Notes under the pieces: generated by a model
What the model saw: only the letters and a program-made list of their open reading frames with translations
The model's database searches: none
What the model was told of the DNA's origin: nothing
Made by a program: the position numbers and the translations under genes
Assembly (NCBI GenBank): GCA_022036555.1
Contig: CM039141.1
Span: forward strand, 407,773 to 471,772
DNA from: Microstegium vimineum
Lineage: Eukaryota > Streptophyta > Magnoliopsida > Poales > Poaceae
Length of the DNA: 64,000 nucleotides
Reading direction: 5' to 3'
Shown: positions 24,897 through 36,680 of the stretch, piece by piece
How the letters are laid out: each line of letters begins with the position of its first letter
Numbering within the stretch: position 1 is the stretch's first letter

Positions 24897-26351
24897 TGCG
24901 AATACTGAGTAGTTCAGTTGAATCTCATGTCAGAGTATCAATTTTCTCTTGTGGTAATTCCTCGTATCAGTAATCTGCTCTTCAGATGCTGTATGTATCC
25001 TCCCCAAGCTTGTTCATGGGGGTGTATTAGGTTCAGTGGTTCGGCGGCCTTGAGAATTAGAAGTAGCCCTCCTTTCATGACGAGAGAGGAAATCGAAATC
25101 GACAATTGAGACCTCCAATTTCGAGCTTCCTCTCTGAAACAACCTTGAGCCTGGGAGCTTGTATTCAAGCGCTTTGGGTTTCGGAACCTTTTGTTTCCTG
25201 CTTATTTCCCGATGCCTGGGCAATGAAGTGAAATTCCACTGTGAATGTGCTAGGAACTCTGTCATGTGCTGCTGCTGTTGCGATAAATATCAGCGTGTCA
25301 ACAGCTGCGACGGGGAGAGGCTGAGGGTGTGCTGTGCCGGCCATGTGCTGGGATTAAATGCAGTAACGCATGTAGCAGTATGCTTTCGCGTAATTAATTG
25401 ATCTGCAGCCTTCTCTTATGCTTGTATTGTATAGGAGCATAATTTGTGTCTTGCTTGCTTGCTTTCTTGTTTGAGATGGGAGCACAGTTCCTTTTCCCCA
25501 CTGGTTGTCTGCTTTCGTTGGATCTGAGAAGGATATTACCTTGCCGTTTTTCTGTACAAAAATAATTCCCAAAATACACTAGAAAATACATGTACGTCCC
25601 TCAAACAGGAACAATAAAAGCCGGTCAAGATTACATCCATCGATACACTGCGGACGTGTGAACCTACGGTGAATTGCAATGCATTTGTACATATTTTATA
25701 CATATGTCCAGACTTTTGTTAATTTCAAGTTATTGATATACTTATTTGTTTTTACTACCCGAGTACCATGATTGGTTTGAGCTTGTATTTAGTATAAACT
25801 AATAAGGTGTCATCAACCTTAAGGGTATACATGTCATTTTACACTTAGGACAAATAATCTAGGGGTAATAATCATGATTGTCAAACACTCTTGATTATTT
25901 ACGCAGCAGATTCTTTTTAACGCTGCTTATCAGAAAATCTTGATCAAATTAAAATCGATTTTGAGATAAGCGTTCCCAAACACGCCCATAGCTGTATCCC
26001 TCTCCTGCTGGTTGGAACTTGGAAAGATGGTCGTGTTGCTCTATTGTAATCCGGCAGGGACAGTTGGTACGCGTAGAAAGATGGATTTAGATGCTGCCTT
26101 CCTAACAAGCTGTGTGCTTGGGCGCGGCACGGACAGCATGCATTGGCATTGCACGTTATCTGTATTTGAATGAATGGTGAACAGTACGAGTGGAATTCGT
26201 CCCGGGGCCAGGCTGCAACCTGGTACGGTAGCTCTAAAATTCATTGCCCAAGCTAGTCCAATACTCTGCGAGAACTATTCCATGTTCCACCGACACAGTG
26301 AGCTGAGAATGTTATCGTGCATGGAGGACAATACATAATAAATGATGCATA

Positions 26352-26586
26352 CTCCCTCCGTTCCAAATTAACTGTCGTTTTGGGTTTCCGTGTCACAACT
26401 TTGATTAGATTTATATAAAATACGTGCAACATTTATGTCTCCAAATAAATTTATTAAAAAACTAGATCAAAAAATCTATCTAATAATATCAATTACGTAT
26501 CATAACTATTAATAATTGTTTATATAAAATTAATTTAAGTTTTTTCTCGGGAAGTGAGAAAGACAGATATTTTGGAACAGAGGGAG
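26352..26586. mobile_element. Stowaway-like MITE, 235 bp
   Basis: The termini ctccctccgttcc and ggaacagagggag are near-perfect inverted repeats, flanked by TA on both sides (26350-26351 and 26587-26588), the Tc1/mariner target duplication. The interior is AT-rich and non-coding. Confidence 0.85.
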
Positions 26587-27114
26587 TACGTCCGTCCTTG
26601 TGGGGGGAGCCTAGTAATTTATAGCACGCTTAGGTAGCTTTCTCCATCACCATGCCGTTGCTACTACACATGAAATGAATACTCCTACCATACTAGTGTA
26701 TGCTACTCTGAAATTGCATTCTTTCTCAAACACGCGATGAAGCCATAATTGTCGTTTTATTCGCTTGGCTTATCAGTCATGGTATAATGTTTTAATCTCA
26801 CAACAAAACAGTTAAAAACGCCACTAGCCAACTTATTAGCCACAGAAATGATATGCCGATTATGACATGTATCTTTTATGGATAGAGTATGAAATTATAT
26901 TCTTTCTCGGACACACGATGAAGCTCAGGATTGCATCCTTGTGCGGACGGGCATTCCAAGGCACTAGATGAAAGTTGAAACTATGGGTGTTTTTGCTTGA
27001 GCATCTCCACACAACAATTAAGTGATATATAAAAGAGACTGAAGTTCCAGTTATAATAATATAATATAGGAACAATCTTACGCGATAAAAGCTTGTATAA
27101 TTAAAATTGCAACT

Positions 27115-27156
27115 TAGTACTGTCTAATCCACCGGCACACGGATTAGACAGTACTA
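27115..27156. repeat. Perfect 16-bp hairpin
   Basis: The left arm tagtactgtctaatcc and the right arm ggattagacagtacta are exact reverse complements around a 10-base loop. It lies about 600 bp upstream of the glycine-rich protein TATA box. It could be the relic of a small foldback element. Confidence 0.85.
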
Positions 27157-27715
27157 GGTACAGTAGCTAGAGACGACTCCAGTCCTAGCAGAGCAGTACG
27201 TCGTACACCGGCCCACCCGGCCCAATGACTGACCTAATACATGCATGCATTGCAGCAGGCACCTGATGTTACACGTTTAACAGTACAGTACATATTATGA
27301 TATGCAGCAGCCGAGATCGAGAAGACTTGTTGGCCGCCGCCTTCCCCGTACGCGGAGTCGGTTGAGCAGCGAGCACGTGGTCGATCATAAATGCAAATGT
27401 AAATGCAATTCTGCGTTCTGCTCTCAACTCCTCTCAGCAGTCAGTCAGCACCGACCATGCATGCATGTGCCACTGCTTCCCCTCCTCTGACCTCTCCTCT
27501 CATCGTCGCCGCGGCGCCGCGCGCGCCCTCGCGCTCCGGCGGCCGTACGTGCTCACCACCTTCGATCCATCCATCGCTAGCTCTAGCTGTACCACACCAC
27601 AGGGCTTAGCGTCCCAACTAACCGCGCGCGCATTTACTCCGATCGTATCGATCATCCGCGCTGCGCGCGAAATGCTTCTTTCTTCCATCGCTCGCTAGCT
27701 AGCTCTCCTGCCTGC

Positions 27716-27723
27716 TATATAAA
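27716..27723 (+). promoter_or_regulatory. TATA box of glycine-rich protein gene
   Basis: A tatataaa in a GC-rich context (cctgctatataaacaac) lies 138 bp before the ATG at 27861, consistent with a roughly 110-base 5' leader. Confidence 0.75.
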
Positions 27724-27860
27724 CAACAACACCGGCCCTGGCGCCCTGCACCTTCCAGATCGAGCACCATTGTACGGTGCTGCTGCCTAGCTAATAAGCT
27801 AGCTTAGCTTGGTCTTCGATCTCGATCCATCGATCAGAGAGCGTGCGTGGTGCGAGCGAT

Positions 27861-29270
27861 ATGATGGGGCAGTGCGTGTGGGCGGCGGCGTTTGCAGCGT
27901 TGGCCGTGGCGTTCGCCCTCGGCGTGCCCGCCGGTCGCGTCGCCGAGGCGCGCACCTTGGAGAAGGACGGCCTGCTGGGCGGCGGCGGCAGAGGCGGAGG
28001 CGGAGGAGGAGGCGGCTTCGGTGCGGGCCTTGGCCACGGAGGTGGACTCGGAGGAGGTAAAGGCGGCGGCTTTGGCCTTGGAGGAGGAGGAGGCTTCGGT
28101 GGAGGTGGCGGTGCTGGTGGAGGCCTTGGCGGAGGGATTGGCCATGGAGGTGGGTTCGGTGGCGGGCTAGGTGGAGGAGGAGGCCTTGGGGGAGGCGGCG
28201 GTGCTGGTGGTGGCTTTGGTGGCGGGGCTGGACATGGTGGCGGCCTTGGAGGTGGCTTTGGAGGCGGGAAAGGTGGTGGCCTCGGTGGTGGAGGTGGCGC
28301 AGGCAGAGGCGGAGGCGGCGGCCTTGGAGGTGGCTTCGGAGGAGGGAAAGGTGGTGGCCTCGGTGGTGGAGGTGGAGCTGGTGGAGGTGGTGGTCTTGGT
28401 GGTGGTGCCGGTGGAGGAGGTGGACTAGGCGGTGGTGCCAGTGGCGGCCTTGGAGGGGGCGCAGGAGGAGGTAATGGCGGTGGTCTTGGGGGCGGTGCCG
28501 GTGCTGGCGGTGGCCTTGGCGGCGGCGCGGGAGGAGGTGCTGGCGGTGGTCTTGGCGGCGGTGCGGGTGGAGGTGCTGGCGGCGGTTTCGGTGGAGGCAA
28601 AGGCGGAGGTTTCGGTGGTGGGGTTGGTGATGGCGGTGGCGCAGGCGGTGGTGCCGGAGGAGGTGCTAGCGGTGGTGCCGGTGGAGGTGGTGGCCTTGGC
28701 GGCGGCGCGGGAGGAGGTGCTGGCGGCAGTGCGGGTGGAGGTGTTGGCGGTGGTGCGGGAGGTGGTGCTGGAGCTGGCGGCGGTTTCAGTGGAGGCAAAG
28801 GTGGAGGTTTTGGTGGTGGGGTTGGCGGCGGCGGCGGCGCAAGCGGTGGTGCAGGAGGAGGTACTGGCGATGGTCTTGGGGGCGGTGCCGGTGGAGGTGG
28901 TGGTCTTGGTGGCGGTGCGGGAGGAGGTGCTGGCGGTGGTCTTGGTGGTGGCACGGGAGGTGGTGCTGGAGTTGGTGGCGGTTTCGGAGGAGGAAAAGGT
29001 GGAGGTTTCGATGGTGGGGTTGGTGGTGGCGGCGGCACAGGCGGTGGTGTTGGTGGCGGGTTTGGAGGAGGCAAAGGCGGCGGTTTTGGCGGCGGCAAGG
29101 GAGCCGGCTTCGGTGGAGGCGCCGGTGGTGGCTTTGGAGGAGGCAAGGGCGGTGGCTTCGGCGGCGGATCAGGCGGAGGCTTTGGCGGTGGTGGCGGTGC
29201 AGGTGGTGGTGCCGGCGGTGGTGGCGGCTTTGGCGGCGGAGGAGGAGGAGGCATTGGCGGCGGACTTTGA
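27861..29270 (+). CDS. Secreted glycine-rich protein (cell-wall GRP)
   Basis: An intronless gene for 469 residues. Residues 1 to about 31 form a signal peptide (hydrophobic FAALAVAFALGV, then AGRVAEA). A short linker with RTLEKDG follows, and the rest is almost pure glycine-rich repeat: GGG-x-GGG modules in which x is F, L, A, K, V or H, with recurring GGGFGGGKGGG blocks. This is the class I structural GRP layout, in which proteins are exported and cross-linked in vascular or protective cell walls (family knowledge). The start is the first ATG downstream of the TATA box; 27864 is an adjacent alternative. The repeats are encoded by varied GGN codons. The complementary strand is open for about 500 codons (27791-29314) as a proline-rich frame, which I take to be a by-product. 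Confidence 0.9.
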   Translation: MMGQCVWAAAFAALAVAFALGVPAGRVAEARTLEKDGLLGGGGRGGGGGGGGFGAGLGHGGGLGGGKGGGFGLGGGGGFGGGGGAGGGLGGGIGHGGGFGGGLGGGGGLGGGGGAGGGFGGGAGHGGGLGGGFGGGKGGGLGGGGGAGRGGGGGLGGGFGGGKGGGLGGGGGAGGGGGLGGGAGGGGGLGGGASGGLGGGAGGGNGGGLGGGAGAGGGLGGGAGGGAGGGLGGGAGGGAGGGFGGGKGGGFGGGVGDGGGAGGGAGGGASGGAGGGGGLGGGAGGGAGGSAGGGVGGGAGGGAGAGGGFSGGKGGGFGGGVGGGGGASGGAGGGTGDGLGGGAGGGGGLGGGAGGGAGGGLGGGTGGGAGVGGGFGGGKGGGFDGGVGGGGGTGGGVGGGFGGGKGGGFGGGKGAGFGGGAGGGFGGGKGGGFGGGSGGGFGGGGGAGGGAGGGGGFGGGGGGGIGGGL

Positions 29271-32200
29271 GAGTCATGTAGGTAGCACGCGCATGGCGCA
29301 TGGCGCATGTGCAACTCTACTCGGACGTGCAGCGCATGAATTTGGGGTTTTTTTTATGGACAGAGAGCTAAAGTTACACCACACTATACTACTCTAGTAT
29401 ATAATGTTTATTTCTACTATTACTACGTACTAGCTGATGAGTTAATACTCCTATTCGAAATCGAGCCTAATGAAATTGAATAATTAGTGTGGAGACGAAG
29501 ATGAGTTTATTTGGGATGTGCTATGTAAGCCTACTCTTCTAGCACTTATTCAACTTGTGTGTGTTATTTTTGTACGACCAACTATACCATATATTGAGAA
29601 ATTGTATTTACTCTTACTACGTGTGTGATTATGTGCTTTTAGCCTTTATTGGCAAACTCCGCATCGTCGCTTGATATCGTCTCTCGATATATACGTTCGA
29701 AAATCAGACTATAATGTTACTAGAACGATAAATAAAAATGAAAAACTAGGGAAAATAGAATACAAAAATAATAATGCACATTTGAGCAACAGGAAAGGGA
29801 TGCCGCCGTAGATTTGATGACTTCACAAGAATAAATCATTTGTGCAGAACAGGGCACAGAGGGAGCGAATGAAATCTACGCTAGACAACACGTTATTTTA
29901 CATACATCGATTCATGTAGGGCTCTGTCAGAGTACGACGTAGTTGCAAAGTGTTTGAACTGGCGAATTGGGGAGTACGTGGAGGTTCCTGGCTGCGACTG
30001 GGCCGATGGGCCGATTTAGTCTCTACTGTAACTCATTAAGTTGGGCCTGCTCGCGAGCCAGAATTTCTTGTTGGGCTTTTGCCTCCATACTTGGGTGCAG
30101 CCTAATAGGAAGGAGCCGCTTCAGAGAGCTGTCATCAATCGACAATCATCGATCACCAACCTTTCGAACTCAACTAACCTGTAGCTGTAGCTGTAGCTGT
30201 AGGTGGCTGCAGCAGCTTCAGAGAGAGAGAGAGAGAGAGAGAGAGATGTGCTTAACGAAAATGAACCATCCATCCATATGTGATTGGTTAACTGTCGGCA
30301 GGAATAATGGTGGGTCCCACGAGATCTCAGCCAGAATTCCACGTACCCACACGCACGGCCGCACGTCCGTCCTTTTTTCCTTTCCCCCCCTCATTCAAAT
30401 TGATGACGATCGAGCTTTTGTTTTCAGGTGAAACTTCAGCTTCATACATGAGTGTCGGCGTTCCTTCCCCTGCATCTGCATGCATCCACCTCTCAGCCTC
30501 AGCACAGCACCTGGATTTTGACATGCATGGACTAAAACAGGCCGCCTCTAATCTCTGTGCAGTGTGCATGCATGGTGGCATCAACTAACCCGGCCTTGCA
30601 TGCACATTCCGCCAAAGCAGGCTGAGCTTTTGAGCCTACAACCCAAGGAAGAGGTGGAACAATATAATACCAGTCGGTGACAAGATTCTGTTTGCAGACC
30701 AATCAATTAATCACAGCGATATACAGTAGTAGACATTGATTTTCCTTTTCTTGCCGGCCCCATGAGATGTCGCTTGTATTTTTTTTCTTTCGTTTTTCAG
30801 GGGTGTTTCTATCTTTTGTTGTCCAGTGGGTTTCAGAGTAGAGTGGTTGTCATGTGGGTCATAGTGGAGAGCAAAGGCTTCAGCTTAATTCTATAAATAT
30901 GTGTTCTGTCGTTCGTTTTTTTTTTCCCCGTCTAATAAAAGTTTGGAAAAATATTTTGCCGCCTTTTGAAAAAACAAAGTCGACCATCTCCGTTTGTGTG
31001 TGAAGAATGTAAAGGCCTGAGCCGACTTTGACATCTGTTATTTGCCTGCTGACTTGTTACACATGCTACATTTTGAGTTTTTTAGTATACATACTTGTAT
31101 TGTATGTAGACATACAGGCAAGCACACAATGCTCTTCTTTGGCGAGGAAAAGGAAAAGAGAGATACGATCACAAATAATATCATCGAGCTGGACTGATTT
31201 GTAGTGGGGAATTAGCTGGCCTGTTATTTGTGACTGCGGCCTTTGTCCTGTCCCAATGCATGCAACCTTCACTGCAAGTTCATCTACTGCAACATGGCAT
31301 GCAGAGAGCAATTACTGTTTTATTACTAGCAACCAGTTTGCCACTCAATTAATACTCATTCATGTCTGCTCACTGCTCAGGTATGCTATGCTATGCTTAT
31401 GCTTATGACGAAGAAGAAGGAAGAAAACGCTATACCGGTCCATATTCAATCCAGCAGCGGTGTTCGTTTTAGACTTTTCGTGGGTCGGTCACATGCCTGC
31501 CCTTGAGACCAGCAGCAGGATGGGCATGGGCGTGCATGCATATGTCGCTCCAGATCCATGCGTGTTGGGAGGAATGGAATGGAATGGCCGGCCATCAGGC
31601 CATGTGACTGAACAAGAGAGCTCTTGCCCAGCGACCAGGAGGAGGATCTCGTGGGCGGTCATCCATCCTCCGATCCGTCGCTAGGAATCTGTCAGATCAT
31701 AATACAGTAAGTACTACATGTCTCTCTCAGCTCTCTGATCAGCTCCGTCACTGGTGAGGGCGGCCGGCAGCTGGGACACGGCGCGTCGTGAGGCTGTCTC
31801 CTCCACCGTCATCGTCTCATCGATCGATCGATCGATCATCACACTTGTTCGCACCCGCCGTCCGGGATGGAATGGATAGATCGGATCGGATCTCATCTCA
31901 TCTTGCATCGCATCATCGCATGCATGGACAGCCAAACTGTACTCCGTAGTAACCTACCTGACTGAAACTACTCATTCTGCTCAGTCTCTTCATTGCGTGT
32001 GTTGGTATTTGACTTGGGAGGGACACATGACAACCAACGTGCTCACAATAAATTCATTCTTGGGAGCTAGGGTTGGCAATTGGGAAATGGCATGGCAGCA
32101 TTGGCATAGCAGAAACAGCAGGAGGCAGGCAGGTTAGATTCTCTCGATCCTCTCCAATTTTACGCAGATGCTGAGTTGGCCTCAACACTCAACAGTGGGA

Positions 32201-33294
32201 GGCCTGCAACTGCAACAACAAGTCTGAAGCGTTTGTTAATGGCCGTACAGGGTTCACCTGGCGTGGCACCGCTGGCATCCACGATATGATATGATGGCGG
32301 CAGCAGCCAGCAGGTACTCACTCAACGGCTGCCGCCGTGGCCTATTGGCCTGCTGCCTGCCTGCAAGTCTGCAACTGAACGACGACGACGACGACGACGA
32401 CGACCTGAAGCTGCAGCAGGTGTGAGCAGGGACAGGGAGCAGTGCTTGTAGTATAGTGGGAGAGGGTGGAGCCAGCTGCCAGCGTGCGTGTATAGTTGTT
32501 GTTATATCTGCATCTGACGATGAATCTGAATGAACCGTGCATATGGATGGATTCGTTCTGCAATTACCACCATTGCCCTGTACAGTACCTTTCTTGCTTG
32601 TCAGTACAGTACTATAGCTAGCACAGGTACTGCTGCTTCTCCCCTCCTATATATATATATCCTTGTGGTATATACTACTATCCTATATGGATATGGATAT
32701 GGATATGATGGTGTGCTCCAAGCTCAAGCAGGCAGGCAGCATGTAGTAGTATAGTAGTATCGTTGTATGATTGGATCGATTGGATTGGATTAGAACGACC
32801 AGGTGGTCGACTTCCCTGGTCGACGGTCGATCTATACGGTCGGATCATGCCGCTTGCTTCCCTTAAAATAGCCTCTCTTTTTTCCCTGTTAGCAGTTCAA
32901 AGACACTATGCATGCATGGACCGGCAAGGCAAGCCATGCCATTTTATTTTGCCATGTCATGTCACAAACTCACACTGTACTACTGCCTGTTCGATCTGTT
33001 CATCCAGCTTGCTTTGCTTGGGCTGAGCTGAGCGAGCTTCAATTCGTTCTCATCACCATCAGTTGGGGTCGGTGGAGGAGCTAGGAAGCAGCTAGCTCTG
33101 GTGATGGATGGATGGATTCGCTATGCCTGAATACAGTATCCTTTTTCTTTTTCGTTTCAAATAAACGCAAGGTCCCTTTCACTAAACTAGTGAGCACTGC
33201 TGCCTCTGCATGCTCTTCAACAGTCAAAGGAGGCGAAATGACATGATTAGTTTGAGCTAGCTAGCTAGGCTAGCTGCATACTATAACTACTCGT

Positions 33295-33410
33295 CCTGTT
33301 CGTTTGGTCGTTTTGGTGACTGATAAATCGGCTGATGCCGTTTTTGACTTTTTTTTGTGAGAGAAACACACTGTTTCGGTGGTTGATAACTGATAAGCCA
33401 AGCGAACAGG
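33295..33410. mobile_element. MITE with cctgttcg termini, 116 bp
   Basis: The left end cctgttcgtttggt pairs with the right end ccaagcgaacagg. The interior contains gtgagagaaacacactgtttc, the hallmark phrase of this dispersed grass family. Related fragments occur at 8221-8282, about 26757-26850 and 58113-58238. A target duplication is not evident. Confidence 0.6.
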
Positions 33411-33459
33411 GCGACTCCTGTCGAGCTCGTGCTCCGAGCTCGTGCTCCTGATATATATA

Positions 33460-33653
33460 CTCCATCCATTCCAAAACAAACTTCACTTAACTTTCTAAAG
33501 TTCAAGTATATTTACAGAAAAATATATATATGATATTTATATCTTTAAATAAGTTTATTATAAAAATATAATCAATATAATGATACTAATTATATATTAT
33601 AAATATTAATATTTTTAGACATATATAATTAATCAAAGTTTTAAAAAAACGAC
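33460..33653. mobile_element. Stowaway-like MITE truncated by the assembly gap
   Basis: It begins ctccatccattccaaaacaaac after ta and continues with the AT-rich interior of this family. The expected mirrored right end is hidden in the gap. Confidence 0.6.
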
Positions 33654-33753
33654 NNNNNNNNNNNNNNNNNNNNNNNNNNNNNNNNNNNNNNNNNNNNNNN
33701 NNNNNNNNNNNNNNNNNNNNNNNNNNNNNNNNNNNNNNNNNNNNNNNNNNNNN
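33654..33753. other. Assembly gap of exactly 100 N
   Basis: One hundred consecutive N, the conventional size for a gap of unknown length. It removes the right half of a MITE and almost the whole promoter of the bHLH gene, whose ATG is only 49 bp further on. Confidence 0.99.
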
Positions 33754-33801
33754 CGTGGCGTTCCTTCCACGCCTGCCTCCCACAACCAAAGCACACACAC
33801 C

Positions 33802-34428
33802 ATGCCATCCTCGTCCTCCTCCGCTGACGACGAGGGCGCCCGCGGCAAGCGCAAGAGGGGCTCGACAGGCGCATCCGCATCCGGCGGCGACCACCAGCAG
33901 GCTCCATCGTCCAAGTGGCGGACGCCGCGCGCGCAGCAGGCCTACTCCTCCAAGCTCCTCCAGGCGCTGCGCCTCGTGCGCGGCGGCGGCGGCACCAGCA
34001 CCAGCACACCCAGCACCTGCTCCGCGTCCGCCCCGGCGGTGCGCGACGCGGCCTACCGCGCGCTGGCCGTGGCGGCGCGGGGCCGGTCGCGCTGGAGCCG
34101 CGCCATCCTGGCACGCAGCCGGCGGTGCCGGGCGCTCCACTACCTCCGCGCGCGCCGACCGCCACCGACGAGGCCCCGTCGGCGGCGGCTTCAGCAGCAG
34201 CAGGACGGCGAGGAGGAGCGGCCGCATGCGCAGCGCGGGCTGGCTGGCAGGGCCAAGGTGCTGGGGCGGCTGGTGCCCGGGTGCCGGAGCCTGTCGCTGC
34301 CCGCTCTCCTGGCCGAGGTGTCCGACTACATCGCCGCGCTGGAGATGCAGGTGCGCGCCATGGGCCAGCTCACGCAGGACCTCGCGGCGTCGGCTTCTCC
34401 GGCGGCGCCATGGATTGCTCCGCCCTAG
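33802..34428 (+). CDS. Atypical bHLH protein (AIF/bHLH147-150, IBH1-like)
   Basis: A single-exon gene for 208 residues. The N terminus is Ser/Gly-rich with a basic patch (KRKRG); residues 40-60 (RTPRAQQAYSSKLLQALRLV) and the stretch after residue 90 (WSRAILA) are typical of this family. The HLH comes late, around 148-185: AKVLGRLVPGCRSLSLPALL, then EVSDYIAALEMQVRAMGQL. The strong DNA-contact Glu/Arg basic region of classical bHLHs is missing. Members act as non-DNA-binding or weakly binding antagonists in brassinosteroid and cell-elongation control through heterodimers (family knowledge). Very GC-rich, as usual for such monocot genes. The promoter and 5' UTR are in the gap. Exact orthology is not determinable here. 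Confidence 0.85.
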   Translation: MPSSSSSADDEGARGKRKRGSTGASASGGDHQQAPSSKWRTPRAQQAYSSKLLQALRLVRGGGGTSTSTPSTCSASAPAVRDAAYRALAVAARGRSRWSRAILARSRRCRALHYLRARRPPPTRPRRRRLQQQQDGEEERPHAQRGLAGRAKVLGRLVPGCRSLSLPALLAEVSDYIAALEMQVRAMGQLTQDLAASASPAAPWIAPP

Positions 34429-35115
34429 CTCAGCTCTTTGATTGGCCGGATTTGGATGAAAATGGATTGACCTGTACATTTCTCTCTGCTAGTGCTAGCT
34501 GTTAGTAGCTGATCCATCGATCGACCCTTTTTTTTTATGTGCATGGCTGGGTGCTTCACAAGTTTGAACGTGTGATGTTTGAATGCAAAAAGCAAGCAAG
34601 CAAAATGGCTGCATTCATTCATATTATAATGATAATTGTTTGTATTACCGCTTTAATTTGCCTCTTTTGGAAATGTATTTTTTTTCTTTTAAAAAAAATA
34701 AAGAATAAGCCGGGCAGTACAGCACGGGACACTTGATGCTTTTGTTCGTTCATCGATCGAGCAAAACACTAGTACTGCTTTTTTATTTATTTATTTTTGC
34801 TTACTTTTCTTCCCTGTTTGCAAATACTACTCTGGCTGCAACCAAGAAGCAAGAACAAAGACACAAAACTTCTTCTTTTGAAAAGAAAAACAAAAAACAT
34901 GGGAAGAAAGGCAGCATTTGCGGAGGATCGGATAGCATAGCATGTGACTCATCTGGTGGCCGCGTAATGACCTGATCTGACCTGGCACGTGATGTGGGGC
35001 CCAGCAGCAGCCTCACGCCACCACACTGACCTCGCCGGTAAGCCAGGTGCCTCTTGTCTCTGCGTGCAGTGTGCGCTCTGCAGTAACAACAGTAAGAGCT
35101 CAGTCGCACCTCTTG

Positions 35116-35343
35116 CTCTCTCTGTCCCAAAAATATTAAGTGTTATTCTATTTTTTTTATACTTATTTATAAATAAGTGTTTCTCATTTTACAATATATA
35201 TATAGTAACTTTTTCTTCCTATAAATCTCTATCTCCATCTCTCTTTCGTGTTTTTGTGAATTACACTTTTTTTTTACTTTTTCTTAATTCCTATGCCCAA
35301 TGCTAAAACGTCACTTATTATTATTATTATAGAACATAGGGAG
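35116..35343. mobile_element. Stowaway-like MITE
   Basis: The left end ctctctctgtcccaaaaat and the right end agaacatagggag, followed by ta, form diverged inverted repeats. The interior carries taagtgttattc against aaaacgtcacttatt, also inverted. Confidence 0.6.
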
Positions 35344-35423
35344 TACACTACTGGACCTTGATCCTGCTCACGGTTACGGCGACCTGTAGTTTAAACAACA
35401 TTTTATGATTTTATATTGTATAC

Positions 35424-35713
35424 ACCCTTCGTCGTCCCATGTAAGTCATCAGCTGATTTTTTCCGTCTTAGCGAGACAGTTAAAAGAAACACAAGAGGGA
35501 GCGAACCATACGTTGGAAAGTTAAAAATATCTTAAGTTTGACAAACTTATATGATAATATACTAATATTTATGATAATATACTAATATTATGATATTTTT
35601 TTATTAATTATTATATTTTCATAGTACAACTATTAGATGCCATATATCTATATATTTTGCTATATTTTTTTATCAAATTTAAGAAATAATTTATAATTTA
35701 AAAATTATAGGAG
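35424..35713. mobile_element. Stowaway-like MITE (diverged)
   Basis: The left end cccttcgtcgtcccatgtaag is preceded by ta-rich sequence and the right end ataggag is followed by ta. The interior is AT-rich with gttaaaaatatcttaagtttg-type text common in these elements. The borders are weaker than in the other copies. Confidence 0.45.
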
Positions 35714-36646
35714 TATTTGATTGACGCAAATAGAAAAGCCTGTAACAATATATATAGTTACCATTGTGCCGTGGGGCCTGGGATACGCGACAATGGACCA
35801 GCGAGGCCTCAGACTTCGCCAGGAACCAGTGATTTAGCCCACCAATGATACCACTTCCAACCGGGCCCACACTACAGACGTGCCCTGCTTTGGCTCGTCC
35901 CCATTTTTCTTGGTTTGGTAGCTTTTCGTCACCACTCACCGCTCAGCTAGTAGTACGTAAGTAGTAGTAGTAGTAGTAGTAGTAGGTAGTGCCGTACGTA
36001 CATCGGTACACGTGGCCTCTGCCCTCTCCTCACAATGGCGTACAGTACGTACATTACAATCATCACTCGATCACAATCAGGCACGACAATTTATTAATAC
36101 CTGACTAGCATGCATGCGTAAAATATTTAGGGGTGACACGTCAAGGCGTCACGAACAATTTTTTGAGAGGAGTGAAAACAAATCCACTTTAGTTTCATCG
36201 ATGGTGTAGCTTATAAATTTTTTTCTTATATGTAATTAGCAAATATGTTGTGCAGCAACAGAATATATAGCTTATTGCGATAAGCCGGGTGAATTGCATG
36301 TGGCTGAATTTACATTGCATTCGATCGATCTACATACTCGATCGGAGCATCAGGCATGCTCTCCATATATATATATATATTTTTATTAGTATATAAGCAC
36401 ATGTACGCTACTGCTGGGTGGTTCATGCGACGCATGTAGATGTAGCCAGCTATATAGCGTAATTATGATGTCTCATACTAGTGACGAAGACAGCACTGTT
36501 TGGACCTGACTCAGTTGGTAAATGACTCGTGTTTTTCATGCCTGCACGTACGCGTCCGTGCATTGTTGAACACCAGGTTGATGGAATGATGGTGGTCGTC
36601 CTCTCCAATCGTTGTTCGGCGAGCTTATTACTTCGAGCGAACGTGT

Positions 36647-36680
<34 letters not shown>

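Larger units (their letters stand above)
24897..27714. other. Intergenic, ALDH 3' flank to GRP promoter
   Basis: Apart from the ALDH22A1 3' UTR, this holds a likely MITE end near 25985 (gataagcgttcccaaacacg), a clean Stowaway-like MITE (26352-26586), a fragment of the 'gcttggcttatcag' MITE family (about 26757-26850) and a perfect hairpin (27115-27156). No gene was seen. Confidence 0.55.
29271..33653. other. Intergenic, GRP 3' flank to scaffold gap
   Basis: No gene was found. It holds short simple repeats (a ctgtag run with (GA)n at 30180-30245, (gatc)n near 31820, (GAC)n at 32380-32404, and atggatat repeats near 32690), a MITE (33295-33410) and a truncated Stowaway-like end beside the gap. 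Much of 30.3-33.2 kb is moderately GC-rich single-copy-looking sequence and could hold distal regulatory DNA of the bHLH gene. Confidence 0.5.

Noticed and set aside
27791..29314. 507-codon proline-rich minus-strand open frame
   Set aside because: It is the complement of the glycine codons of the GRP gene. The opposite frame has the signal peptide, the TATA box and the family layout.
29271..33653. Possible microRNA precursors in the long intergenic region
   Set aside because: I looked for several well-known plant miRNA sequences (miR156, 160, 166, 169, 172, 319, 396 and 399) by eye and saw none; short hairpins were not convincing.
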